Assembly (NCBI GenBank): GCA_963970005.1
Contig: CAXAMN010021361.1
Location: 3,914,984 to 3,978,983 of the forward strand
Origin: Durusdinium trenchii
Lineage: Eukaryota > Sar > Dinophyceae > Suessiales > Symbiodiniaceae
DNA length: 64,000 bases
Direction of reading: 5' to 3'
Shown here: piece by piece, positions 53,518 to 64,000 of the stretch
How positions within the stretch are numbered: the first letter of the stretch is position 1
Layout: every line of letters begins with the position of its first letter
Program-made: the position numbers and the translations under genes
The notes under the pieces: model-generated
Database searches by the model: none
Seen by the model: the letters and a program-made list of their open reading frames with translations, nothing else
What the model was told of the DNA's origin: nothing

Positions 53518-56382
53518 GAATCACTCGAGTTTGTGGGTCTACAGTATATTCTTTCGCATGACTGCCCCTTTCACTGGAAAAGCCATCGATCATATTCGGG
53601 TTTTCTGAGCCGCCAGTTTTCTGGTGACAAGAAAAAGAAACAAAAACCCCTAAGACCTGCCGTGCGAAACAAGTGTCCTGTCGAGGTGCCGTGAAAGACG
53701 CAAGGGCGTGTAATAGTGTTATGGTGCATCTGCTTTGAACTCAACTGGGAAAAAATAGAAACATGTCTTGTGTGGTTGGTCTTCCAAAACAAGGGTAACT
53801 CAGGTTCTAGATTGGCGTTTTGGTGAGGGATGCTCGAGTTCTTCCTGACCGCCACGGTGTCGCGCTCGCTGGTGACTTGCCGATCCATTGGATCTCCCGG
53901 TGAGTCGCCCCGAATGGGACGGGGAAAGGACTCATCCGACTCGGGACGCTCTCCACGGTTCGGTTTCCACGTGGTTCATGTGTTAATTCACACCGACATA
54001 GTGTGTGCTTCCGTGCATGTGTTTGTTACATAGCTTCTTATGTACATCCTCACCTCATGTACTCCCTTTAGGGGAAGGGCATTGAGGCGCGACACAGACA
54101 TGTGCGCAAGGTGTGTGTGTGTGTGGAGGATAAAACAGGTGTTACTATAAAATATAAAACCATGCCCAGAGCTTTCTCCACACTGACTGTCATGCTGGTC
54201 AGGATCATGCGGCTCCTGCTAGTTCCCACAAAGAGCCGATGAGCTTGAACTGACCCCTCCTCTCAAGAGAGCGGTGTGTCCAAGAGGTTCCAATCCTAAC
54301 CCGCGACCTGGTCTTGTCTAGAATCCCTTGTAAAACACACGTCTTTTGTCATGAAAGGTATCAAGGCAATTAAGAGCAAAACATAGGTCTTGTGCTCACT
54401 TAGGTTCTTGGAACCTCTGGGATAGGAAGGCCGCGTCCGAAAAAAGAACTGCATGATGGCATGATTCAAAGACATCTCACAGCTCTTCCTCAGCTGAAGC
54501 ATTGGCTGAAATGGGTCGAACATCCCGGTAACACCACCTGATACACCAAACAGCTACTCCACGAATAGGTCAATTTGGGTCTGCAAGCATGTTGGATGTG
54601 AAAAATTAAAAACTCATGTGAATCAAGTTCTCAAACAGGTAAGTTGAGGGATGTTCTCTGAAAGCCCTTCAAAGTCTTTGTAAGATTGGGTTGATTCCTC
54701 GACTAGTCGAGGACGGACCCTTTGTGTCCTGAAGTACGTTTTGCGTTGGTCATATGGGCGATTTGCCAATGCTGGACGCTGTGACCGAACAAGATTTGAC
54801 GACCTTCCAGGCCAGTCCACTGGGTGCGCGCGCCGCTCTCTTACGTGTCTGTTACTGTTCGCCCTCTTTTTCATGAGAGGATTGCAGATCAGTGCATTTT
54901 GATAGCTGTACCAGCAGTCGCAAAGGGGTGCCTATTGGAGGATGGGGGTGCCCATTGTCCACTCACTTAGGGACTAAAAACCACCCCGTCTTGTGACTCC
55001 TGGTGTGTCCACTTTCTTTGTTTGGGGCATTCACACTCTTGCCTGCTCACATGGAAAAGGTCCCTCACATCAATGCCAAATCATCTTCAGCTCCCAAGAA
55101 ACATGTGCTGCAAAATATGTACTCGTGATGTTGAGAAACCTCACCTACACCACGAAGTGTGACGGTCTACATGTTGGACATACTTCTTCCCCTTTGGGCG
55201 ACTTGTCCGTGGATGTTCCAACCAACGGGCCGAAGCTGGTGGGTGCGGGAGGAGGCTCGCTGTGTTCTGCGGAGGCTTGGAATTCGCATCTGGGCCACTG
55301 AACAGTGTGATACAGCTTGGCCCTCTGTGATTAAACAGGCTTTGAACCCAAAAAACTCAGGACACATCTAGGCTCATGAACGGATGCTGGTTGCTTTCCT
55401 GATTAGAATTATCTTACAGTTACTAGTTACTTGTTGGATTATTGGATAATTATTCAGAATTCACCAAACTTGACACTATACATCATATCTGAACATTTGC
55501 CAGTGCCAGTACACCATTATTTTCATCTTTAGGAATTCACCTGTATAAGGATTTTGAACCTCATGGGTCAAAATGTCAAAATTTGAAGCGCTGCTTAGTT
55601 TGTCTCGCTTACAGTGGCAATTCTGTCGCCAGCGGCCCGCGACCAGATCGTGAAAATTCAGGTTGCGGGTAACTCGCACGAGGCACTTCTGCTGCAGGGA
55701 GGGTGCTCCCCCCAATCAGAGAATATTCAGGCTGAATCTCTTCTATGCAGGACGTCAAGGGCATTTCGTCTGGACACTTCACAGCAAGCCAAGAGAACTT
55801 GGACATGACGATGCAGAAGAACATGCGAAGATTTACATCACTAATTAAATGAAAACTGACATTTGATGCACCACCAATCACCAGACGCCAGTCTTCTGAT
55901 CGTTGACTCACTGGACTAGCAGGCCTTCTGCAGCCTGCCAAATCCTGACCCCACGCGGGTCCACCCCGACGACGAAGCAGAAAACGCAAATGAAGAAGAT
56001 TCCGGGACTGCCCAGTTTTCCTTGCCAAGAATCCGTTTAAGCAACATAGACCTGACTGGACGAGGACGGAACAAATTAGTCGCCTTTGATACAGAGGTTT
56101 CAGAGTCGGTGGCACACCCCCGAAACAACTCAAATTGATGGGGGTCCATGTAAACCACCTCTTGGCAACCTGGGGAGTGTGCATTCACTAAACCATACCG
56201 CTCCGGATGTCAAGACTATGGATGCCTTCTTAAGCACATGCTGGTAGATGGTCAACGGACATCCCCCACCAAGGCATGATATGTTGCGCGTGGGCGTGTC
56301 AAGGCACATAAGGCTTCGTGAGACTCATTCCCCGTGGTTCACAAGACTGTCCAAGCCAAACAATTCATGGCAGTACTCCTGG
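53518..56382. other. Unassigned region
   Basis: A plus exon candidate lies at 55615-55661 (acceptor CTCGCTTACAG, donor GTTGCG; AILSPAARDQIVKIQ). An overlapping 191-codon minus frame (56184-55609) has no recognised motif. Other stretches, including 53.9-55.4 kb, show nothing supportable apart from a GT run near 54112-54124. Confidence 0.22.
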
Positions 56383-56565
56383 CATCGCTACTAGGAGCAA
56401 GGACGCTACTAGGAGCTCCTGAACAAGAAGCTACTAGGGGCTCCTGGCATCGCTACTAGGAGCAAGGACACTACTAGGAGCTCCTGGCCTTACTACTAGG
56501 AGCAAGAAGCTATTAAGGGCTCCTGGCCATACTACTAGGAGCAAGGACGCTACTAGGGGCTTGGA
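56383..56565 (-). repeat. CTAGTAGC-family cluster, reverse orientation
   Basis: CTACTAGGAGCAAGGACGCT and GGAGCTCCTGGC pieces repeat about every 40 bases, the reverse complement of the 11.2-kb array. Confidence 0.88.
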
Positions 56566-57779
56566 CAGTTAAGAAACTGTTGGCAGTACCGGGTGCTGGG
56601 CCGATTTTCCAACAGCATAGATCAAGAGATCTATGATTCCTCTCAAGAGATCTCAAGCTGTGTTTTGTTGTTCCTTGACGTTTCCTCAGTGTTTTTGTAC
56701 TGGTTTGGGTGGTTTCGTTTTTTTCAGCCCACCAGCTTTGACAGCAAAAAAATCACCACCGGGCCGTCCCTAAGTCCGTCGCGGCACACGGCTTGGAGCT
56801 TGGCCAAAGACAAGAAGGGGCGGACACGAATCAGTGTCTTCTTTCGTTCGTGTCTTGAGAATGTGGGTCACAAAATCAATTCAAAGCCGCACGTTTACTT
56901 GGTGGGGTCACGCCCACCATTTTGTCACAAAGCTTGCAAAGTCTATAAAATGATATAAGATGTTTGTGTGGGTGGGGGAGGTGAAGGCGGCCTCTACAAA
57001 ATGTAGGACTCAAATGACTATATTGCAAGGTCCCAAACAAGGTATTTTACTGCAAGTTGGGGTGCAAACCATCGCTGAGACTATACAAGTTTCATCAAAT
57101 TTCTGCATGCATCTGCATGTGACACTTACCGTGTGTCTGAAAAAAGAAGGACTTTGCAGGCATGGACGGGCCTGAAGTAGCAGCGCCATGCAAAGAAAGG
57201 TGAGAAGAGCCAGACCGACGAATGAGCTGTAAGGCAAGCTTGTCCCTCTCAGTTTAGAAGGTGTATTGTTTGTGCATGTTCGTGCCACTATGTACTTGAA
57301 GTTAGAACTATGTTTAACTGTCCTGAGTGTCCCCAGCCCCCCAGTATGGCTTTGTTTGACGTCATACAGAAGCTTAGCAGAAGCAGAGCTACATCTAAGT
57401 GGATTCCACCCAACAAGTCGCTGTTCAAGCTTTGTCCAAGTCATTGTGGGTGCTCTTGACAGACTGCCGGACAGCGTCTGCAGGTGGCATGTATGATATA
57501 TATATATATATAGACAGCCATATACGCTTATATAAACTAGAAATATATTCCTATAGGCAACCATTTTGTAGTCACCTGATTTCTTGGACTGGAGTTTGCT
57601 CGTTTATGGAAGGAAGCAAGCAGGTAGGCAGGCAGGCAAACAAGCAAGAGCCATGCTACCAGTAGCTCTATATCCCCATCTGCCAGGTGCGGGTTGTTAG
57701 ATGTTATCTATGTTAGCTGCCCCTGGCTGCTCCTCTCCTCCTCTCCTCCTGTCCTCGTCCTCCTGAGCCGTGAGTGGCG
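56566..57779. other. Unassigned region
   Basis: A 121-codon plus frame (56593-56958) and a 184-codon minus frame (57564-57010) are open, with no recognised motifs. A TA run lies at 57497-57512 and a GCAGGCAAGCA-type run near 57619-57645. Confidence 0.22.
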
Positions 57780-58080
57780 GATGGCAGTGTTCCCTGTCAG
57801 ACCTCAACCGTAAGTGTAAGACGGCAGTGTTCCCCGCCGGCTCCGGATGGCAGTGTTCCCCGCCGGACCTGAACTGCCAGCTCCGGACGGCAGCTTCCCG
57901 CCAGACCTCAACCACCAGCTCCGGACGGCAGCGTTCCCCGCTGGACCTCAACCGCCAGTTCCGGACGGCAGTGTTCCCCACTGGACCTCAACTGCGAGTT
58001 CCGCTCGGCAGTGTTCCCCGCCAGACCTCAACCGCGGGCTTCGGCTGGCAGTGTTCCGGCAGTGCCCCCCGCAGGACGAC
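57780..58080 (+). repeat. 40-bp GC-rich minisatellite
   Basis: Units of about 40 bp contain CGGCAGTGTTCCCCGCCGGA and CCTCAACCGCCAGCTCCGGA, about seven copies, several with small deletions. Confidence 0.9.
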
Positions 58081-59220
58081 AACCGCAAGTCAGAAGATAT
58101 GCCAGATAGAACGCCAGAAGAATGTCAGAAGATACGCAGAAGATATGCCAAATAGAGTGTCAGAATGAATGTCAAAGACATGTCAGAAAGAATGCTTAAA
58201 AGAATGTCAGAAGATATGCAGAAGCTATGCACACCAAGCAGGAAAGCAGCCACCGCACTCAAAACCAGGCAACAACAAAAAAAATCTGGGCACGTTGGCC
58301 TCTGGAGGAGGGGTCGGTTAATTTATTTGGCAAACATAGGCCTGGGAAAGTGCAACACTGAAAGCCAGGCAGGCAGTAGCCACCACACTAAAACCAGGCA
58401 GGAAAGTGGCCGCAGCATGCAAACCAAGCAAGAAAGCAGCCATCACACTCAAAACCAGGCAGCAAAAAAATGCAAAAGGAAGCCAAAAAAAGCCAAAAAA
58501 AAAACACGCAAAACAACAGTTTAAAAAACGCAGAACAAAAGCGAACAAACCGCACAAAAAATGCACATGCACAACCAAATTTCACACACCACCTTTTTTG
58601 TGTGATTTTTTTCGATGTTTGCGCGTTTTGTGTGCGATGTTTTTGCATGGCGTTTTTTTGTTTGCATTTTTTGTACGTTGTTTTTGCTTGTGTTTTGTTG
58701 TGTTTTTCGTTTTTTTTGTGTTTTCTCAAGGAAACACACAAAAGATCAGAAAAAGTCGCAAACAAAAAGCAAATACAAAGCAAACAAATGCAAAGGCAAA
58801 GACCAGAACGTTTTTGATCGCATTTGTTTTGCTTGTTGATTGCATGTGTCTTGCCTGTTTTGTGCATTTTTGTTGCATGTTTTGTGCCTTTTTGGTGCAC
58901 TTTTGTTGCATTTGTTGTGCATTGTTTTTTGCATTTGTTTAGTGGACAAATGTGGTTTATTTTTTCGCATTTTGTTTGCTGTTTTTTGCATTCCAAGGCA
59001 TCCTTTGGCGACTTGTTTTTGCGTTTTCTGTGCAGTTTTTTCGGGGTTGGTTTTGCATTTGTTGCATTGTGTATGCATGTTTTTTGTTTTGCTGTGTCAT
59101 CAGAACTAGCTTTAGCGTACATCATAAAGTTAATTCAGGGGGGTTGGCCTCTGGAGGACGGGTTGATTAATTTAGTTGGCTAGCTTGATCCAAGGTACAC
59201 TGGGAACATGCCAATTAATT
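58081..59220. repeat. Strand-asymmetric A/T low-complexity block with flanking direct repeats
   Basis: 58240-58480 repeats AAAACCAGGCA and GAAAGCAGCCA units. From about 58440 to 59100 the plus strand alternates between A-rich (CAAAAAA), T-rich (TTTTTTG, from about 58590), A-rich again (58731-58810) and T-rich (TTTTGTGCATTTTTGTTGCA). A shared segment GTTGGCCTCTGGAGGA with GGTTRATTWATTTRGYTGGC occurs at about 58293-58331 and 59144-59182. The 245-codon minus frame here is compositional. Confidence 0.8.
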
Positions 59221-62191
59221 TTCGTTATTAGGTGCTTACCAAAATGGTCGACCAATTGTCGGAGGAACAAACATGAGTGGAGTGGTCATATAAATTGAGG
59301 TCAACCTTCGTCAAGCCAACTCTCATGGCCGTCAACCTTGGTCAACATGTCTGGAGTCTGCCAGCCAAATCTCCAAGTTGGACCGAGAATGTGGCTGAAG
59401 AATCTTGATGCCTCCATTCATATGTGGACACACTCAAAGTGCAGTCACCAGTATGCAGTCACGCGCATTCCGAATCGATCAGATTCTGGAGCCACAGCAA
59501 TTGGGTCCAGATGTGGGTGCTTTCCACATCCGCAGCCGAAGATTGAATCCCAAATTTTTGGGAGATTGTATCAAGCGGCCCCCTCCCTCCCAGAATGGGT
59601 TAACACATGCTATGCGTCTTCCTGCACCTCACTCTCAACGTTTCTCTGGGAAGGAGGCGGAAGCTGTACATAATTCTTTTCCCCGGTATACTTCAAACCA
59701 AAACGTCAGAGGTCTAAAGCTGGAAAATGATTTGCTCACCACGGACAAAAGCCCTTGGAGCCGGTGCCGAGCTACCTCAGTCGATCAAGGAAAGAAGTCC
59801 AAGCCGATATCGACCAAGCCTGGTGCCTTTAGACCATTCACCTGATACCTTCTGCTACCAAATCAGCTTTCGATGTTCTTCGGATGTTTTAGTTTCTGTG
59901 TCCAAGAAAGCTTCCCCCACCACTCAACTGATGACAAAGTGGCCCCTTCCTCCCGTCACGCCCCTCAGACCTGCAAGATTTCAATGCTTTTCGAATGCGT
60001 AGAAACGAAGCTTGGGCACGAACGAACTGAGGGAGAGCCCTTGGGTAAAAACCCCAGTCGGTGACCAACCCTCTGGAGTCGGACACCATCCTCACTTGGC
60101 CCGCTGTCCGCCCCGCTGTCCTCGACCAAGATCCATCGAAATTCGATGTGCCAAGTGGCCGGCACCCAAGGCCTGGTTTCGCAGGACCGTCTCAAGTATT
60201 TCGAAAGAGATCGATCGATTCTTTTGCGGCATCTTAAGGCACCCTGAAATGTGGTTCTTGTAGATCTTGTAGAGGGTAAATTTATCCCCATGTGATGGTA
60301 CAAACTTGAGGGATGAGGGAACCTCAATGCCGGCAGTGGTGGCAAATCATTTGTTACGTGGTGCAGATCAGAATCGCAGTTTTGCACAGGCGGTTTGCTG
60401 TGGAGGGTTGCCGCAAATTGTGGTGAAAGACCGTGGCACAGAGTCATATATCATTCTAACTTCTAACAGTATCTAGCCAAAACATGCAAATACGGCTTGC
60501 AAAAATGAGCCAAAGTGTACCATCTCTTTTGAATCAGGAATGATCGGACCTTTTTTGGGGGGGTTCACTGACAGTCTGCTATAGAAGTGGACATGTGTGA
60601 AAGAGGACATTGAGGGTTGCACCTCAATCCTCCAAAGGCTTTTGAGCTGACAAGTTGCTGACAAGACACCAATGAGTGAAGGCCCCCTTGATGGGAACCA
60701 ATTCATGCTCAAATGACCAAAGAGCTTCAACTTGGCATTGTACGATTCCAATGGCGGCTCAATTGGGTACCCGGTTCCCCCTGTGAAAGCGTACGAAAAT
60801 GACCAACAATCCGCGCTGATCAGGCGTCCCTGACAGGACAGGTCTATCTGAAAAACCACACCCATCCGTCTGAGACTGTGAACTGCTTCTTTGGAAGGAC
60901 TGCCCATCTTAGGCCCTGTGTCGCTGGTGTCGCGAGTCGCTGGTGCCCTGTGCCCCCCGAGTCGCGAGTCGCGACTCGACTGGAGTCGCACGGTCGATGA
61001 CCGTAGCAAGTCGTTGGGCTCTCGGGTGTTTAAGGTGTTGAGGTCCAACATGTCCCCTTTTGGGTTCCTCTTTGGGACAGCACTTTTTCGACTTGGCAGG
61101 TCCTTCACGCTCCCCAAACATGTCCACGGCCCATGCCTGGCTCATTGTGTTGGGGGCAAGCCCGTGAATCTCTGAGTTGGCAGCCTGCCGGCTCAGTTGC
61201 TATGTCAGATTTGGGTCACCAGGGACGAGGCCAAACAGCCCAGGACCCGGACTTCAACGGTCCGGTCAATATCTCACCACGGCGTCCCGAAACTCTGCGG
61301 CACGGAGTGTGGGGCATCCAAGATCATGAAGTGCAAAGGCTTCCCCCTACAAAGCACATGACATAAACATACAGCCCTTCGCACTTGCTTGGTGATGAAC
61401 TTTGGGGCTGGACCACTCGTGTGCCCCCTCCAAATTTCGGCCAGACTGCTAACGTTCTCGAAAGCGGTTCGTATGGTCGAAAGTGGATGTCTTCGGCACC
61501 CGTTTGGAACCAATGCGGGGCCATCTGCTCAGGTCATCCGTGCGTCGAAAAAGGAGAGGGAGCCGCTCCACCCGTTGGGGAGATGAGTCGATCCACCGGG
61601 GTCGATCATGAAGAATGGCCCACGTCGATGTGTTCGTTTCGTTTTAGAGGGAGAACCCCCCCGAAATCTCGCTCCAAACCAACCGAGATTTCGGGTAGAC
61701 TGTTCGTTCCAGACCTTCCAGGGGATGTCTCTGAGAGGTCTGCCTACTTTAATATACAATACATGCCCACATGGGTCGGACTCAGAAGTGGTGCAGGGAT
61801 GTGTTGAAAATGTTGGTTTTAGCGGAAAACAGCAAATAAGCGGTCTTTTTAAGATGCATGCCTGTCAGCTGCCGTCAGCAACATTCAGCCAGATTCAAAA
61901 ATAAATCGCTTGGGTAAAGCATGGCAATACAAAATGGACTCAGTCACCTAGGAAGCGTGAGGATAGTTACGGCGTGGAAGATGGATAGACTCGCAAGATG
62001 GTTCACCAAGACCCTGAAGGAGCCATGTAGACCATGAGTTTGGTGGCGACAGCACCATCAATCTATTATACGGCGACGGCACATGGCTCGGCTCTGTTTG
62101 GCTACGTTGTTCCATCAAGGAAGCGGTCAGACTGAGCACCTCTTCGACCTCTTGTTGGGAAAAAGACAGAAACGACCGTAGAAACCTAGCT
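59221..62191. other. Unassigned region with two long frames
   Basis: Plus 59405-59845 (146 codons) and minus 61117-60473 (214 codons, one of the longest outside repeats; CWSFSYAFTGGTGYPIEPP and LFGHLSMNWFPSRGPSL) have no recognised motifs. At 60925-60985 short GTCGCGAGTCGC repeats occur. No splice pattern could be fixed. Confidence 0.25.
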
Positions 62192-62475
62192 GGTGCGACT
62201 CGGAATTTCTAGGAATGAGCCTGGCCCAAAAAAGAAAAAACGAACTGGCTCCATTCCGCACCGTTCCGGCTCGTGGCACCAGTCAGAGAAAGAAGACCTC
62301 CAAGACCCCGGAGGAGTTCGTCCAGACCCCACCGGCGGCGAGGTCCATCGATCGACCCTACGGGAGCGTACCGAAGCCGGAAGGGTCCTTCAGATGGGTC
62401 GGAATCATGGTGGTTTGGGCGTGGTCTCGTGGTGAAAAAAAAGCGATTCGGCGTGGAAAACAGAATCATCTTTGA
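62192..62475 (+). CDS. Candidate basic N-terminal exon, unassigned
   Basis: After a possible acceptor TTTCTAG the plus frame reads MSLAQKRKNELAPFRTVPAR, then SQRKKTSKTPEEFVQTPPAA and SIDRPYGSVPKPEG. It is Lys/Arg-rich with a start-like Met. A GT donor may follow at about 62399. No family recognised. Confidence 0.32.
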
Positions 62476-64000
62476 TGGCTTTTTGATGGCTTTTTGATGG
62501 CTTTTGGTCTTTCCATGTGCTCCTTCCCCCCAGTCGAAGCCCCCCCTCGGCCGTTCTCCATCTTTCGCAACGGGGGTCAACGGCCCTCCGCTCTCCAGAG
62601 GGCGGTGGCGTGGAAACAGTGGGATGCTCCATCCCCAGTGAAGTGCCGGTCGTTGGACACGAAGATGACTGCTCTTGACCCCCCTGTCAGAGTCAAATGA
62701 TCAGAAAAAACCAAGCATGAAAGACATGACGCTCCTCCTTCTTCCTCCCGACCGAAAAAGACATGATGAATAAACCCCCCACGTGGAGATGTTGTACCAT
62801 TGTACCATGTAGGAAGTCGGGGGTCGTTCATCAGTCATGCTTGTTGATTCTCAGTCTCCGATAGGTGTCGCGGAGTGGGGCGCCCTGGTCCACGCGCCTC
62901 ATGGAAGGTGTTTGCCCAAGGAGTCCAGTTTGGGATGTTCATGTTCAACGTCTGCGAAGGCGTGGGGCTGACGATGTGGCAGCTAGAGTCAGCTCGATGT
63001 GGCTCGATGGAGCTAGAGGAACTTGCCGGAGCCATTCATGGGGGATGGTCCAGAGATAGCCCTCGAAAACAGGCGAAAGGAACAAGAACTTGGGTCGACC
63101 CAAACCAGGTTACCTATGGACTTTGTTAGATCCTGATATGACTCGTATGGCTATGGGTCATTGTATAGTCAGTCGAGTCCTAGCACCCAATGACCCTGCT
63201 TAAGATGAAGAGTCTACCAGAGAGACTCATGGCCATAGCAAAATGCAAATGCAGGTACACATGTATAGCAAATCCAGGCCAACACATCTATAGCTCAGAA
63301 AAATTGTGGAGGACATGTACGACATGTACTTGGCCATGTTCGATTGTGTTCTTGATTCTCCACCGGGTCTCCATGAATTGAAGAACTCCATAGATGTTGA
63401 ATCTGCTGAATCTGCCTGCTCCCAAAACACTGCCAACTCTTCAAGCACTTCAAGCACTGTGTCTTCAAACTCCAATCATACCTGCACGAGCGACCCCACT
63501 GTTCTCGTGACCCGGATCTTACACGGCCTCAGGACATGAAAAACCAGGCCCCCCCGCCGCCACGACACCACGCCGCCGAACCGGCAGGGTGACGACACGG
63601 CGACCGATCGCTCCGCGGCGACGGATCCGGTGAAAACCCGATGACCGACCCAACGCGCCGTGCACCGACCCAACGTGCCTCTGGGGACATCGGCAAAACT
63701 GGTGCATACGTGGCGGTCCGGACAGGGTTAGGCACCTGGAGAAAGGACGTGTCGGCAAAGCGACGCGCGGACGAACACCAGGGCAGCGGAACTTGGTGTT
63801 CAGGGCACGCAAACATCAAACAACCTCCAATGTTGGTGTTTTTCAGCGAACCGATCGATCCAAACTCAACAATTTTGACCTTGCTTTCTACTCTTTCCCT
63901 CCTGCCTCAAGCGAGGAGATGGAAGACCGCGACGAAGCGGTGGAGCTGCGCCACTGAGGCGCTGGGGCCTCGCGGTGGCTCAAGGTCCACCCGTTTTGTC
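62476..64000. other. Unassigned GC-rich end of the window
   Basis: Near 62560-62700 the plus strand (ALQRAVAWKQWDAPSPVKC) and the minus strand (SRAVIFVSNDRHFTGDG) are both protein-like. At the very end, after a pyrimidine-rich acceptor TCCTGCCTCAAG, a plus frame reads EEMEDRDEAVELRH (about 63915-63957). Nothing is recognised. Confidence 0.25.

Noticed and set aside
58388..59125. 245-codon minus ORF and a 178-codon plus ORF
   Set aside because: Both come from A/T low-complexity sequence and are dominated by Lys/Asn/Gln or Phe/Cys/Val.

Overview
The window looks like nuclear DNA of a dinoflagellate, most likely a coral-symbiont type (Symbiodiniaceae or a close relative). No ribosomal, tRNA or bacterial operon structure is visible. 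Genes are broken into many short exons. The exons that can be assembled use mostly GC-AG and some GT-AG introns, with AG|G acceptors, which is a dinoflagellate habit. Long tandem arrays, degenerate minisatellites and microsatellites fill much of the rest. Three 10-N assembly gaps are present, and all three fall inside repeat arrays. The organism call is inference from gene structure and family knowledge; no database was searched.

Region 1-15.7 kb, minus strand: three globin-like domains occur in the same order and orientation. The first (15655-13578) can be spliced across four exons with every phase matching. It gives an uninterrupted domain of about 131 residues with an F-helix His. The second (8066-7255) has a G/H-helix exon rich in Trp, but its apparent F-helix lacks His. 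The third (2161-1323) again has the F-helix His, but its H-helix exon was not found. They may be parts of one tandem-globin gene or of neighbouring genes.

Region 15.8-27 kb is repeat-rich. It holds a diverged direct duplication, a 21-bp array that reads as a heptad repeat, and a 1.46-kb fold-back element. The arms of that element carry CCTTAG hexamers, and it contains a 30-bp perfect palindrome three times. A few exon-like reading frames on either strand are listed with low confidence.

Region 27.2-33 kb, minus strand: a series of short exons, mostly starting and ending in phase 0, encodes Glu/Lys/Arg/Gln/Ala-rich helix cassettes. This is best read as one coiled-coil gene built from cassette exons; a similar exon lies at 47.95 kb.

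Region 33-45 kb has unassigned ORFs followed by two large arrays: a compound minisatellite at 42.66-43.48 kb and a 15-bp array at 43.65-45.0 kb. A second copy of the 42-bp array already seen at 3.65 kb follows.

Region 45.7-47.2 kb, minus strand: a tyrosine-recombinase-like gene, apparently broken by two +1 frame changes, retains recognisable core-binding and catalytic motifs.

Region 47.2-64 kb: unassigned ORFs, a 40-bp minisatellite, an A/T strand-asymmetric low-complexity block with flanking direct repeats, and GC-rich sequence at the end.
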